A DNA stretch of 64,000 bases from the NCBI RefSeq assembly GCF_026210795.1, contig NC_089430.1, positions 1,302,001 to 1,366,000 on the forward strand. Reading direction: 5' to 3'. The DNA is from Rhizophagus irregularis (Eukaryota > Glomeromycota > Glomeromycetes > Glomerales > Glomeraceae). Below the pieces are notes generated by a model. The model was not told the origin of the DNA, made no database searches, and worked only from the letters and a program-made list of their open reading frames with translations. Shown piece by piece: positions 25,509 to 37,580 of this stretch (its first letter is position 1; every line of letters begins with the position of its first letter). The translations under genes were made by a program, and so were the position numbers.

Positions 25509-27990
25509 ATGTCAAAAACACCTTCTTCGGCTTTTAATTTAAAGATTCGTGGAAAAAAAGTTGAGCTATTGCCTGAAGACGAAGAATTAATTTCGTTAGC
25601 ACTGTCAATTATTTGGACTAAGTCTAATAAAAAAATTGAATCATGTAATTTTGACCAAGATAAAGTAAGATTATCTTTCAAAAAGAATGAGGGACGCGTT
25701 TATTTTGACTTGCAAGAATCGGCTTTAGATTTTACATTCATCAATAAGGTATTCCATAAGGCCCTTTTTAAATGATTTTGATTTCGCTTATAATTTTTTT
25801 TTTCAGTCCACCTTTTTCCCTTGAATTTTCGTTTCTGGACAATTTTGTCCACTTTTTTTGTCTCGTTTCTGGACAATTTTGTCCACTTTTTTTTTGTTCT
25901 ACCTTTTTCTCGTTTCTGGACAATTTTGTCCACTTTTTTCTGTTCTACCTTTTTCTCGTTTCTGGACAATTTTGTCCATTTTTTTTTGTTCCACTTTTTT
26001 CCCTTGAATTTCCGTTTCTGGACAATTTTGTCCACTTTTCGTTTCTAGACCACTTTTTTCTCTTGGTATCAGAACCATTTCATTTTAGAACAAATGATTT
26101 CATTTCTGAACAAAATTCATTACTTTTTAGGGTAATTTGGCTGAACTTGAACGCTACAAATCGCTATATGAATTATATAAAGGTAGATACGAAGTAATTC
26201 GTTTACAGGTAAATATGTGAATGAATTTTAATATTTATATCTTAATTTTGTTTATATTTTATTTGTTTATTTATATATTTTCTAATAATAGCCAGAAAAT
26301 ACACGTTCAACTACATCTGGTACAACTGGTAGCGTGAATGAATCATTAAGAGAATTGTTACAATATTCAACACCCGAACACACGTGCCTAGAATCCTCTC
26401 CCAGCTCGTCATTATATCTTAAACCCAATGATTCAGAACTTGCCTGTGTGTTAAACAGTGATTTATCCATAAATAATCTTTCTACTTCTGACACTGAAAC
26501 AAAAATTTGGTCGAATTTGAATATACGCTGTATCAAAAAATTTGGCGGACAAGATCACATAAAAAATGATGTTTCTATTTCTGACATAATGTGGGCCAGT
26601 ACAACCTTACCTGCGTACCGCAGCTGGAACACAATGAAGAATTATTATGATGACATTGATGAATGGATCGCAAAAATTAGTAGCTTCTGTAAGTTAAATT
26701 TATCAAATTCTGAAATTGTTCTTGATTATTATATTTTTCTTATAATATTTATATCTAAATTTTCTAGGTACTGCTAATGATGATGAGGATAACAATTTTC
26801 AACCTACTGAAGCTGCAAATTCAAGTTCTACTAGGGATGAATCTGGCAACAGTGAAATTAATTAATTTAACCCACCTTCACAATACAAAGTAGTTCCAGC
26901 ATCAGCACGAGCATCAACCACGGAAGTTGAAACATCGATGAAACCACCAACAAGATCAATAACATCTAAAGTAAAATTAGCAACACAAGTGCCAACTAGA
27001 GAAGTGATAGTATCTATAGAACCACGGGTACCAACTTCAGAAATGAAGTCATCGGCGGAGGTACCTCCAGAAATGACATTGGCGAAATCAGTGGAATCAA
27101 GTGTGGCAGAATCACAAGTACCTTCAGAAATGGCAGTGGAGGAATCAGCAGAATCAGCAGAATCACAAGCACTAGCTTCAGAAATGGAGGAATCAGAAGA
27201 ATTAGAAGCATCAACATCTGTGTCGTTATCAAAATCCATTGTACGAAAACGTAATTTCTCAGATGATGATGACGACGACGATGATAAAGCCAAATTATTA
27301 AATTCTACCCAATTGTTATTATTCAAAAAGGGAAAGAAACTTCACGATATTTTGTTAGCAGATTCATCGTTTAATGGCGAACTCATTGCTTCTGAAGAAT
27401 TAAAAGTATCAGATATATCCAATGACTTAAATGAAATGCTGAAAGTTGACCCAGTCAAAATCGTTGATGAGAAATCTGCTAAAGATCGAATCGATCAATG
27501 GCGAAGGCAAGAATTACAATGTGAAAATTTTGTTATAGCCGCTGAGTCTTTTAATTTATTACATTTGGTGTTCTTGGTCCAAATTTATGATGATCTATTT
27601 AAACTTGGAGAAAAATTAAGAACTGACCCTAATAATAATATAAAAACTACAAAATCTTGGGTTATTCAGTTCATGCGGTCTGTGCTTAAAATTGGCGACA
27701 AAATGGAACAAAGGAATAGGGTAGGATGTGATCGATTACGAAGGTTATTTAATGAAGGAATCACGAGTACGCAACTTGCGAAAGCTGGGTGCCATAAGTG
27801 CGATTTTTTCGTTAAACAAGAATATTATGAAGTATTTTTGTCCCAAGTTCCTACATTAGAAACTCGTCAATCAATTTCAAGTTTGTCGAACGAACGTCTT
27901 TCTGAAATCTTGTCTACTGCTAATCCAGATAGTACTGCACAAAAAAAAAAGAGAAGAGTTGAATTTATGGGGAGGAATTCATTAATATAG
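25509..27990 (+). CDS. hAT passenger gene, unknown function (four exons, one internal stop)
   Basis: Exons 25509-25748, 26131-26208, 26292-26688 and 26768-27990 join in frame with consensus GT/AG sites. The frame is open for 646 codons except for one TAA at 26863-26865 (codon 271), after which the same frame continues past an ATG at 26938. The start reads MSKTPSSAFNLKIRGKKVEL. Later parts include ELERYKSLYELYKGRYE, a Ser/Glu/Ala-rich stretch, an acidic DDDDDDDD run, a helical region (RIDQWRRQELQCENFVIAAE), a Cys pair (GCHKCDFF) and a basic KKKRRVEF end that looks like a nuclear signal. I do not recognise the family. It converges on the transposase inside the transposon, so it may be a second element protein or a captured host gene. 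It could be one gene with a nonsense codon, or two proteins. Confidence 0.7.
25836..26033. repeat. Array of 16-bp palindromes, left (5 copies)
   Basis: Five copies of TGGACAATTTTGTCCA (7-bp arms, 2-bp centre) near 25836, 25870, 25918, 25963 and 26018, separated by pyrimidine-rich spacers. They lie inside intron 1 of the passenger gene. The same palindrome is at 28216-28285 and 30998-31227. Confidence 0.9.
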
Positions 27991-28215
27991 CGGATAAATA
28001 AAAAAAATAGTGAATACATTGAATATGTTGGTTAGTGGGTAATATCATTATCAACAAAGAAGCATGTATTTTATATTGGCATAAGTTATACGCGTTAGAT
28101 AGATAATTAAATGTATAGATAATTAAACGTAACATTTACATATTTTCAAATTGCACAGGGAAGCTTCTGTCCAAAGTTTCTAAAGCAAAAAAAAGTAAAG
28201 TTTTCTGATTATAAA

Positions 28216-28290
28216 GTGGACAATTTTGTCCAAAATAAAAAATAAAGTTTTCTGAATACAAAAGTGGACAATTTTGTCCAAAATAAAAAG
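28216..28290. repeat. Two palindromes between the convergent genes
   Basis: Two copies of TGGACAATTTTGTCC about 50 bp apart, between the stop codons of the passenger gene and the transposase gene. A third weaker one may follow near 28300. Confidence 0.8.
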
Positions 28291-28407
28291 GGAGGACAAA
28301 ATTGTTGATATGCATTATAAAATACTATCAAATTTATTAGATATTAAATGTTCACAATAAGTACAAATATGAATATTATATAGGCAAAATAAAAGTCAAA
28401 AAAAGAA

Positions 28408-30763
28408 TTAGTTTAATTGTTCCGGATCCCATTCCTCTTCGCCATCACTATCATATCTTCGAGTAATAGTTGGAAGTATAGAATTATCAATAAAGACCCA
28501 TGGTCCTAGATCTACCGTGCTTTCAATATCTAATGTTTCATCATTCATATTTGTTTCATCAGATTGATGTTCATTAAAACTATCATCATCATTCTCACTC
28601 ATAATTTCTTCTTCTTCTTCAAATACTGTATTCAGCATGAGTTGAATATCATCATCTAACTTTGAACTGCTATCACCGTTACTTGTATAATTTAAGTCTT
28701 TTTTAGCATGTTTGAGAGAATAAAGATATATTTTCGCCATTGTCTCTATAGTTTCTGGTTGCAAATTTATACGTCTCTTACCAAAGAGCCATCCCATGGC
28801 TGAAAATAATCTTTCACAACTTGCCGAGTGTGGGGTTATTGAAAATATTACTTTAGCTAGCCACGAAAGAGAAGAAAATTTCCCATCAACTATGGAATTC
28901 CACCAATGGTAAGCTGTGTCATGAACTGAATAAGACGTGTTATATGGTTCAGAATTATCAAAGTATGCACGAAGTTGTGCATCAAGTTCTAATCCAGAAT
29001 TTTTTTTATGCCCAAGGTTTTTCCAGATTCGAAGGGCACACTTTCTAAGACGCTCAAATTGATTATCACGCATTCCATGTCCTAACAAATTTGCAAATTT
29101 ATATTATTAAATGAATTTAAATAACAATAAAAAAATAATTACCTTGGTATTTAGGATGAAGGAAGAAACCTAACAAATAGATATCCTCGTCAAACTCTTT
29201 ATATCTATTAAAAAAATATTTAAAATTAAACATTAATTTTGAATCTTCTATTAAAGATACTAACCTAATACATTACCGCTTATTAAAAATGCTAATACAA
29301 GAGTTTCTTAACTCTTTATAATCATCAGTTGGCATTGACTTAAAAAATGCTGCGATACGAAGAAGATGCAGATAACAATCTGCTAAAGTTACATTACTTC
29401 CTTCTAACATGAGAATTGCTTTTTTTATCAGCTCCAAAATATCCGATAAAATATGAATGTCATCAAAAAACCCTCTTTTTTTCAAAATTGCTTTTACAGC
29501 TTCATTAGAGATTTCGCGTTCATGATTGTCCAGGACCTAATTGAATAAACATTTTTGTATTAGGTTTAATTATTATTAATTTAAATATAAAGTATATGTA
29601 CATGTAATAAAGCATCTTTTAATCTGTACACCGAAGATGTACATTCATGGACTGTCGTCCATCTTGTTTTGATGTACGTTTTCAGCCCTCTACCTGCAAT
29701 ATTTTTTGCATCAATCGCTTCTTTAAGCCAAGTGCTGGCAAGGGTTGAATTTTTGAAGTATCTTGTTAAAATATTTGCTCGTTTTACAAGACATTTAACT
29801 TGATCTACTTTGACAATATCACTACTTATCAGATTGATGCAATGGGCGATGCATCGTATATTGATAATGGATGGATATTCATTCGTGATTATTCAACGGG
29901 CACCTGCGACATTGGCAGCATTGTCACTGACAATAGCGACAATTTTGCTTATACCCACTTTACAAATTATATCATTTATAACTTTTGATAAATATTCAGC
30001 GGTATGTGAATTTTTAGAAAGGTCTTCAAGTTGTAATAGATATTCCTTTCTCGATGGTGTCAGCAAAATAAACGCCCATAAGCTATTCCCTCGAGGGTCT
30101 GTCCAACCATCAAGAGCTAATAAAAAATATATGGATAGTTATTTTTTTAATAAAATATTTTGAAGCAATTATAGAAATTATAGATTTACCGATAGTAAAA
30201 TTAGACTCTTTTTCTAATTCATTGTTGACTCGTGCATTGATTCTGGATAATTCCGCCTCCAATAAAGTACCGTTTAGTACTCGTCGCGAAGGTGGATCGT
30301 ATCCTGGCTCCAGCGCCTTTATCATATCGATAAACCAAGGATTATCGATTGTGCTAAAGGGTATGTTGCACATCACGTAGGCTTTCGTTATCACCCGGTC
30401 TAATTCATCACTCCGTCCTTTTTCTATTTTACCTCCTCCGTAAAAATTCTTAATTCCCATTTGTCGAACCCTTTTGTTAGGATAATCTGATTCATCTTCA
30501 TCTGCGCTTTCTTCCTCTTCTTTACCAAGATTTTTCCCGACAATTTTGGCAAAATACAATGAAACATCATCGGGGCATTTTTTACAGTGGTTTGCCAAAT
30601 GTGCACTGAGGACTTGGGGCCTTCCTTGTCTCCAGTATTGTCGACAGTAACTACACGTCGCTGAATAGTGTCCTCTCGACTGCATGTTACCTTGTATCAT
30701 ATGATTACACCATACATCTGATGGTGGTCGACCTTTGCTTACTTTAGAAGGACCGCTTGACAT
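28408..30763 (-). CDS. hAT transposase (five exons, one premature stop)
   Basis: Minus-strand exons 30763-30190, 30116-29602, 29536-29277, 29204-29143 and 29081-28408 join in one frame (695 codons with stop). An N-terminal BED-type zinc finger is visible (C37, C40, H55/H59, C60), followed by an acidic linker. The RNase-H-like catalytic region reads ALDGWTDPRGNSLWAFILL and IVSDNAANVAGAR, then NIRCIAHCINLI. The C-terminal hAT dimerisation block is SCERLFSAMGWLFGKRRINL. One in-frame TGA (29895-29893, codon 266) follows VAGAR; otherwise the gene is intact. It would cut and paste the element by binding the end repeats. The stop makes this copy probably inactive unless it is read through. Confidence 0.88.
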
Positions 30764-30929
30764 GACGTTATAAAGAGCAAAACTTGAAATTAAAAGAGTT
30801 TGTCATCAATATCGTTTTAAAGTTTGATTTAGTAGTACAAGATGTTGATTGATTAAGATCACGCCTAATTGTAAATTGTGAAGTTTAAATTTCAATAATG
30901 TGAAAATTTGTAAATTTAACTGGACAAAG

Positions 30930-31227
30930 AGAAAAATTGAACAAAATTGTCCAGAAACAATACGAGGAATAAGGTGACCAGAAATGATACAAGAAAAAAA
31001 AGTGGACAAAATTGTCCAGAAGCGATGGATGTCCAAAAATGATAGAAAAAAAGTGGACAAAATTGTCCAGAAGCGATGGATGTCCAAAAATGATAGAAAA
31101 AAAAGTGGACAAAATTGTCCAGAAGCGATGGATGTCCAAAAATGATAGAAAAAAAAGTGGACAAAATTGTCCAGAAGCGATGGATGTCCAAAAATGATAG
31201 AAAAAAAGTGGACAAAATTGTCCAGAA
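30930..31227. repeat. Array of 16-bp palindromes, right (5 full copies)
   Basis: TGGACAAAATTGTCCA at about 31003, 31054, 31106, 31158 and 31209, with a degenerate copy near 30940. Four of the spacings are about 52 bp and include AGAAGCGATGGATGTCC. The array lies just upstream of the transposase start. Confidence 0.9.
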
Positions 31228-31459
31228 ATATTACGAGTAAAAAGTGTATAAAATTGAATCAAAGAAGTCTTGGTATAGCATGATATCATCATCAGATGAA
31301 ATTGATTGTGATGAATAAATAGTATGTTTAATTCAGTATAATAACTTTGACAAAAAAAAATTATAAAAATAACACTTCTAATTTCAACAATTTTTAATAT
31401 GTCGGGATGACGAATTCTTTATTTTGAATTGATGGTTTTTTACTTGATATTATTTTATT

Positions 31460-31735
31460 TAACATTGCGGATTTGCGATACAGTATTGATTTACGGATTC
31501 ATTGCGGATTTGCGATACAGTATTGATTTGCGGATTCATTACAGACTTGCGGATTCATTGCGGATTTGCAATACAGTATTGATTTGCGGATTCATTATGG
31601 ACTTGCGGATTCATTGTGGATTTGTGATACAGTATTGATTTGCGGATTCATTGCGGACTTGCGGATTCATTGCGGATATGCGGATTCATTGCGGATATGC
31701 GGACTCATATGCGCAATTCAATTCTTAAATCCGCA
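31460..31735. repeat. hAT right subterminal GCGGAT repeats
   Basis: About 14 repeats of TTGCGGATT spaced 15-25 bp, partly in a longer register with GATACAGTATTGATT. Counterpart of 25205-25325. ORFs across it are repeat shadows. Confidence 0.8.
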
Positions 31736-31775
31736 ATACTGCAGATTTGGAAAAGCAATTTCAGCGCCATCCTTA

Positions 31776-31783
31776 ACTATGTC
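31776..31783. repeat. hAT target-site duplication, right copy
   Basis: ACTATGTC, identical to 25182-25189. On the LINE minus strand it reads GACATAGT and lies inside the codons for D-I-V. Confidence 0.95.
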
Positions 31784-32704
31784 ATTTCCAAATTTGATCA
31801 AGATATGTTGTTTTTTGTTGATTTTAAAATCATTGGTTAAAATTTTGGTCTTATCTTTATTAATTTTGATATTTGCTAAAGCATAGAAATCATCAGCTAT
31901 AGCCAGATTATTTTGTAAGTCCTTAAGGTTGGTAGCGAACCATGTTGTATCGTCTAGGTAGCCGAGTAATTTGATTTCAATTAATTTTTCATGTAAATCA
32001 TTTTTTCTGAATATATTTCGTGGCATCGAGGCGTAAAGTTTGTATCCTGAGAATGTGGAGTCATTGATTGCTTTGAACATGGGATCATAATAGATAACCC
32101 ATAAAAGAGGTGAAATGACTTCGCCTTGAATGATACCATTTGTCGTGGTATATTCAGATCCATAACCGAAAGGAAGTATGATTTTATTTCTATAATTTGA
32201 AAATAATTTGTTAATAAATGAGATTAATATTTCTGGGATATTAATCCTTCTTAATGCTAATTTCAATAAGTCGAGGTCTACTCTATCGTATGCTTTACTT
32301 AAGTCTTGAATAGCTAAGAAAAACGGGTTTTTGGTATCATGCTGATGATCAATGATTGCTTGTATTTGTAGAATAATTTTGTTGCAAGATGCTCCTTGTA
32401 CTCCTGCTTGGTTGTTGTGTTGGAGTATTTGGTTGTTTGATAGGTAATGGTTTAAACGACCGTTGATAATTTTTATTAATAATTTTCTAATGCAATCTAA
32501 TAAGATTATAGGTCGCGTTAAATTTATATCGTAGTTCCACCATTGTGGTTTCGGGATTGGGTAGAGGTAGGCGAGTTCAAATTGTGACGGAATTATGCCA
32601 TTTTCAAGACAGTTGTTGAATAGGGATAATAATTCTTCTAGTATCTGTAGCGGAAGTTTTTTGATAATTTCATTGGAGATGTTGTTAGGGCCTGTTGCTT
32701 TCAA
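31776..32704 (-). pseudogene. LINE reverse transcriptase domain (5' piece)
   Basis: Minus strand, open throughout. It shows the non-LTR RT series: ATGPNNISNEIIKKLP (finger region), RPIILLDCIRKLLIKI, QAGVQGASC, LSKAYDRVDLDLLK (first catalytic Asp), IIQGEVISPLLWVIYY, and GYLDDTTWF (the YxDD catalytic pair). It then reads KINKDKTKIL and FGNDIV, where the hAT transposon interrupts it. The last residues of the ORF beyond that point are transposon end sequence. No start Met context is expected, because the element is 5' truncated. Confidence 0.88.
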
Positions 32705-32719
32705 GTAAGAGGTCGTCTG

Positions 32720-34975
32720 TTTACCTTATCTTAGAAAATCAATTAAAAAAATATGTTTTTTAAAAAAATAGTATCGACATATAAAAGTCTATTCAAGCTA
32801 AGGCACTGCTCTTATATGGACTTTTAGAATCTTTGTACCGAATGAGACATCGCGCACAAACTGAGAGTAGGTATTCTAAAATTCATATATACAGACAGTC
32901 AGACACAGACGTTGTTACTGTACACTTCATTAAATTGACAGAGTAAGGTAAACCAGGAAGTTTACAATAATGCAAATTTTTTATAAATAACTACGAGTAG
33001 TTTTAAATTTTGGAAGTCATTGATAAATAATAAAGAAGGCGTTGATAAAGAAAAATTAATTTGTTTCCCAAGTTTGAGAAGTTGTGGAAATGTAGATTAA
33101 ACAAGTTTTATTTAAGTTTGATATGCGGCGTTGAAATCTGCATTTTGAACTTGCCTTAATTGGTGATGAGCTTGAAATAACCAGTTTTTTTGAGGCTGCA
33201 AATCTTAACGGTTAAATTAATTTAGCGAGAGAGTAATTAAACGTAAATTTTTTTTAGAGACAAAGATTCAAAAATTTTTTTTTTTTTACAATAGTTCCTT
33301 ATTCTTTTACAAAGTAATTTACAAAATAAAATTTTTGACTGTTCTCTTTAATCAAAATTCTGATTATTAAAATCATGAAAGCATTTAGATTAATAGATAT
33401 TGATTTTTAAGAAATTTAATGAAAACTAAAAAAGAAATAATTAACCATTGGTGGGTATTGAAACGAAGGACAAGACATATATAAGTATATCGTGCAATTT
33501 CTTAATTTGGCTTGTCTAATGATCATTGTTGAAAAGGGGATAGTCAATTAGTCATGTTTCATATGATTGGGTACCTTATTGGTTATATTGACATCATTGA
33601 AGTTATTGAATACAATCCCCTTTACAATATTATTCATATATCTAGATGACTGCTACGATTAAGCCAAAAATGTGATAATTTAACCAAGAAAAAAAAATAT
33701 TATCTTTGATTTATACAGGTAATAAATATCGATTCTCTTCTTTTGTCTTTATTGGAATTAATAGCAAGAAATCTAAAAAAGCACTTTTGTTTTATTTGTT
33801 TACAAGTTTTTTCTTTTTTTTTTTTTGTTTATTCCGTTGCCGTTTCTTTAATATGTCATGATTTCTATATATAGAATTTGAAACGTAGTAAATGTAATGA
33901 TTTCTCCAAATCTCGTGCTTCCTGTTTCGCGGGCCAAAAATTATCTTATTAAATGCTCTTTTTAGCTTGCTTTATACATATTAGATTCAATTGTTGTAAA
34001 GTAATGTTGAGAAGACCATCAGATAGTTGTGCAGACGCAGACTCTATAGATGTGGACTCTAAGCTTTTCTATTATCTCATAATTCCAAAGTATAGCACTT
34101 CACGGGTTAAGTATTGATGAACTTAGAAATTTCGTCAATTGATCCTACATGTTGTTTTGTGAAATTAAATTAAATTCTTCATTTTTCCAAATATTTTCCT
34201 GATTATTTCTTTACTGTTTTGCATATTTCTAAAAATAAAAAGTCATAAGTTAGTAAATCGTGACGTACAATAGTATAAATAAAGCAGTAAAACTGTCAAA
34301 CGTATACAACACCTACAATCTCTAATGCATTGTAATACATCTCATTTTAAATAAAACTAAAACCAAACAAGGTTAGATATAAAAATCATAATAGGAAACA
34401 AAGAACCAAACTCACTATAAAAAAGGAAGGAAAAAAAACGATACAAAGTATCAATCTCGATAGAATGATGTGAAACCCAAATATGCAACTTTCTTCACTG
34501 TTATAAAAATAGTTTACTCAAAAAGTTTGCGTAACATTTTTATTTACAAAAAAGTATTTAATATTATACTTTTAATATTATTATAAAATAAGTTTCATTA
34601 ATATCCTTTTCCAATTTCCAGCATACATATCTAGAAAAGTCTCATAACGAGAGACGGTTTACCTAAATAAGAAGACCGGTCTAGAACTTTTCTAATATGA
34701 TGCAGGTTATTACGTAATTATGAAACTTTGATCAGCTCACAACTGGTTATGTTACACACCATCACCGTACATCGTGCGACAACTCTAGTTTTTTTTGTAT
34801 TCATGTAAATTAAAGGTCTCTATAATTTTTCGAATTTTGGATTGATTTTATTCATCTCTAAATTAACTTCGCAAGAAGTTACCATACATTTACTCTTAAT
34901 TTTGGTGAAGGGATGTTAAAATAAGTTCAGTTTTGGTTCAGTCCTAGAACATTCATAGGACGTTTTCATTTATTT
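32720..34975. repeat. Segmental tandem unit 4, 3'-flank part
   Basis: Resumes in the forward orientation with the word TATAAAAGTCT (about 32780), matched near 4600 and 16220. It then follows the 3' flank of copies 1-3 (blocks near 33000, 33160, 33600 and 34680). No gene. Its junction with the LINE 5' end lies between about 32705 and 32730. Confidence 0.65.
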
Positions 34976-37580
34976 TTTTCTAATGACGAATTCTACGATT
35001 TATTGGGCGAGTTTGTGTATCATATTCGTTCTATTTTCACGTTTATTTTATTTATTTTAAGGATGACATTGACTTTGTTTTCGTTATTCCTTTTTTTAGG
35101 AACGAGTTATCATATAGATTCTTTGAATTATGTTCGTTCAACTTCTGCCTCCTTTTTTAAGTATGACATTTACATCATTCCGTTCATTCTCTTTTTAGAA
35201 AGCTTCTTGGAATGGTTTGAAGTAATATATTTGGTCAACTTTATTTTGAAGTAATTTTTGTTTCATTGTTAAATTTAATTAACATACAATAACTTTTCTT
35301 TCTTTTTTTCTTGATTTAGGATGGATTCTAGAAACGAGAGATGAAGAATTATTCCCTTTTTAGATATTTTATGTGATTTCGTCTTTCTGGGCAGGATATT
35401 TGATTTACACAATATATAGTCAGAACTTGGTATAATCAGTCCAGTTTAGTTCTTACTGTAATACTTACACTTTTTTAAAACGATTTAATACGATTTGAAA
35501 ATTGAATAATCTACTTAAAACCCGATAAATCAAATTCAATATACTGAAGTAGCATGAAACTTATAAATCATATCAAATAAAAAAATATATAAATTTTGAT
35601 AAAAAAATTAAAGTAACACCCAATAATAATAAAAAAAAAAACTTTTTAAAATTTAATTGTGCGCATTTAAAAGTCGGAAATTATCTTGTACATTGCATCA
35701 ACATCCCAATATGGGATTTTCGATGTTCCCAGAAAATTGATACTTTCGATTTGAAATATAGATATCAAAAATTTTAACATATTTTCAGTGCGTAATTTGT
35801 CGAATTTAATTTTTTTAACCTTTAAAATAATTAGAGATTAAATTAGGCATTTTTTATTGTGCTGCAATAGCCGCGGCTTTAACATATCAAATTGATTATC
35901 AAGAGTCCGTGACAAAATGATTTGTCGTGATTTATATTTTATATCACTCTGCAAATTATTAATAATCTCATAAAGGTTTGGACATCTCCATGAATACCAT
36001 TTTTTATTAAAAACCCTTATTGTAATTTATCGTCAGTTTTTCGAAGACTACAGTATGTTGTACCAATCTTTGTCTGCTATAGTTAGATCAAGATTTTTAT
36101 CAGCGAAGTTATTTTCACTCATAAATCATAAACACGTTTTAACGCAAGATTCACGTTAACTGTTTATTTATATATGAAGCCGGTAAAATAAATTTGGAAT
36201 AATGCATGCATGACTCTTCCATAGTTTGAGGTTTATCTATTTTATATACCGTATTTTATTGAAATATAAAGCACGAAATAAATTCCCCCCAAAAAAAAAC
36301 AGTTTTTGAGCGAGGTTACACTTTTTACAAATCTTGATGGTTAGTGAATAATTATTAAACGTAAATTTTATTGAAACAAGAATACAATAGTTCCTTACTG
36401 TAAATTCGTAACTGATTTTCTATTTATACTTTAGTCATAATTAAAATCTATGAAAACATTTAAATTAATAGATATGATTTTCAAAATATCTAATAAAAAC
36501 AAAAAAAAATTAACCACTAGCAGCTAGTGGGTGTTGAAGGTTAAATAGACATACATATATACATATTTGTACTTGTATTAAAAAACAAATATTCAATTTC
36601 TTCTTAATTTGGTTGTTCTATGAACATTGCTAAAATTGGGGACCGTATACAATCCTAGGTGCCGTAAGATGTCCGTAATGCGTCAATAACGGTTTTTGAT
36701 GAACAATATCATCTTATTGGTACCTTGTCAGTTATTTGAATACGAAGTGCTATATTCTTTTACACAAAAAACAATTTTTTTTACAAAATTATTTACATAC
36801 TACTCGATATCAACGACTGTAGTGGTTAAGACCACAAAATGAGATAATTTATATTACGAAAAAAAAATATTATCTTCGATTTATATACTGTAGGTAATTA
36901 AAAAATTCTTGAAATTAATAATTATTTTAAATTCTTTAAATGATTAAAATTGTTTAATATTAGTCAAAAATCATTAAAATAGATTAGCGTATCTAAAATT
37001 GATAATAGGGAAATGACTTTTGTTTTATTCATTTCATATCTTTTCTTATTTATTCCGTTGCCATTTCTTTAATCTGTCATATTTCTATTTACACCTAGAA
37101 TTTGAAACATAGTGAAAGTAATGATTTCGCGCTTCCCATTTATTAAATACTTTTTAAGCTTGCATTATATTTAGATCCAGTCGTTGTAAAAGTAATGCTG
37201 GAAGCATGTGAAAACGATCTTGGTATATCAAGATATTTGTAGAAAACCTGGGATAATTTTGTTTTCATTATTTGTTTTGCGAAAATTAAATAATAATAAA
37301 AGGGAGTAGGAGTATCAGATAGTTGTGAAGTCTCTATAAATGTGAACTCTGAGATTCTCCATTATCTCCTAAATTCAAAGGATGACAACTAGTGATATCT
37401 TCATTATCAACAAATGGTTTAAGTATTGATGAACTCAGAAATTTCTACGTGTTTTTTTTTGCGAAATTAAATTCTTTATTCCAAATGTTTTCACGATTAT
37501 TTTCTTTACTGTTTTTGCATATTAGATAAGAAGTCACAAGTTTGTAAAAGTTGCATACAATATTGTATATAAAGCAGTAG
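34976..37580. repeat. Segmental tandem unit 5, without a gene
   Basis: Starts with the recurrent block (34985-35340) and the CCGC block near 35870. It then jumps to 3'-flank sequence (36270-37560, matching 5020-6000). The part that would hold the repeat-protein gene is deleted. Confidence 0.65.

Larger units (their letters stand above)
25190..31775. mobile_element. hAT DNA transposon (6,586 bp) with passenger gene
   Basis: Exact target-site duplication ACTATGTC at 25182-25189 and 31776-31783. Terminal inverted repeats begin TAAGGATGGTGCC (left) and TAAGGATGGCGCT (right, read on the minus strand) and continue with (G)AAATTG-like matches. Behind the tips lie GCGGAT-rich repeats, then arrays of the palindrome TGGACAA-(TT/AA)-TTGTCCA. 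Two genes converge from the ends: a passenger gene (+, 25509-27990) and the transposase (-, 30763-28408). The 8-bp duplication, TA.GG tip and transposase all indicate the hAT superfamily. Sharp ends suggest fairly recent insertion into the LINE. Confidence 0.95.
21918..32704 (-). mobile_element. 5'-truncated LINE, split by a nested hAT transposon
   Basis: Two parts of one minus-strand non-LTR retrotransposon: 32704-31776 (reverse transcriptase) and 25189-21918 (rest of the polyprotein, RNase H, zinc motif, 3' end). The A-rich 3' tail (21918-21940, TAAAA-like) abuts exon 2 of gene copy 4. The 5' end near 32704 falls at the start of the RT domain, so any endonuclease region is missing. Removing 25190-31775 and one copy of the 8-bp target site restores a continuous frame. 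Frameshifts near 23740 and 22700 and a stop at 23388-23390 show it is dead. Confidence 0.85.

Noticed and set aside
25700-26197. ORFs on both strands over the left hAT palindromes (also 30806-31292)
   Set aside because: Repeat shadows of TGGACAATTTTGTCCA. The passenger gene splices this region out as an intron.
26862-27326. Minus-strand ORF of Ser/Asp/Ala opposite the passenger gene
   Set aside because: Mirror of the Ser/Glu-rich coding stretch on the plus strand, with no independent support.
29800-30163. Plus-strand ORFs opposite the transposase
   Set aside because: They lie over transposase exon 2, which has recognisable hAT motifs on the minus strand.
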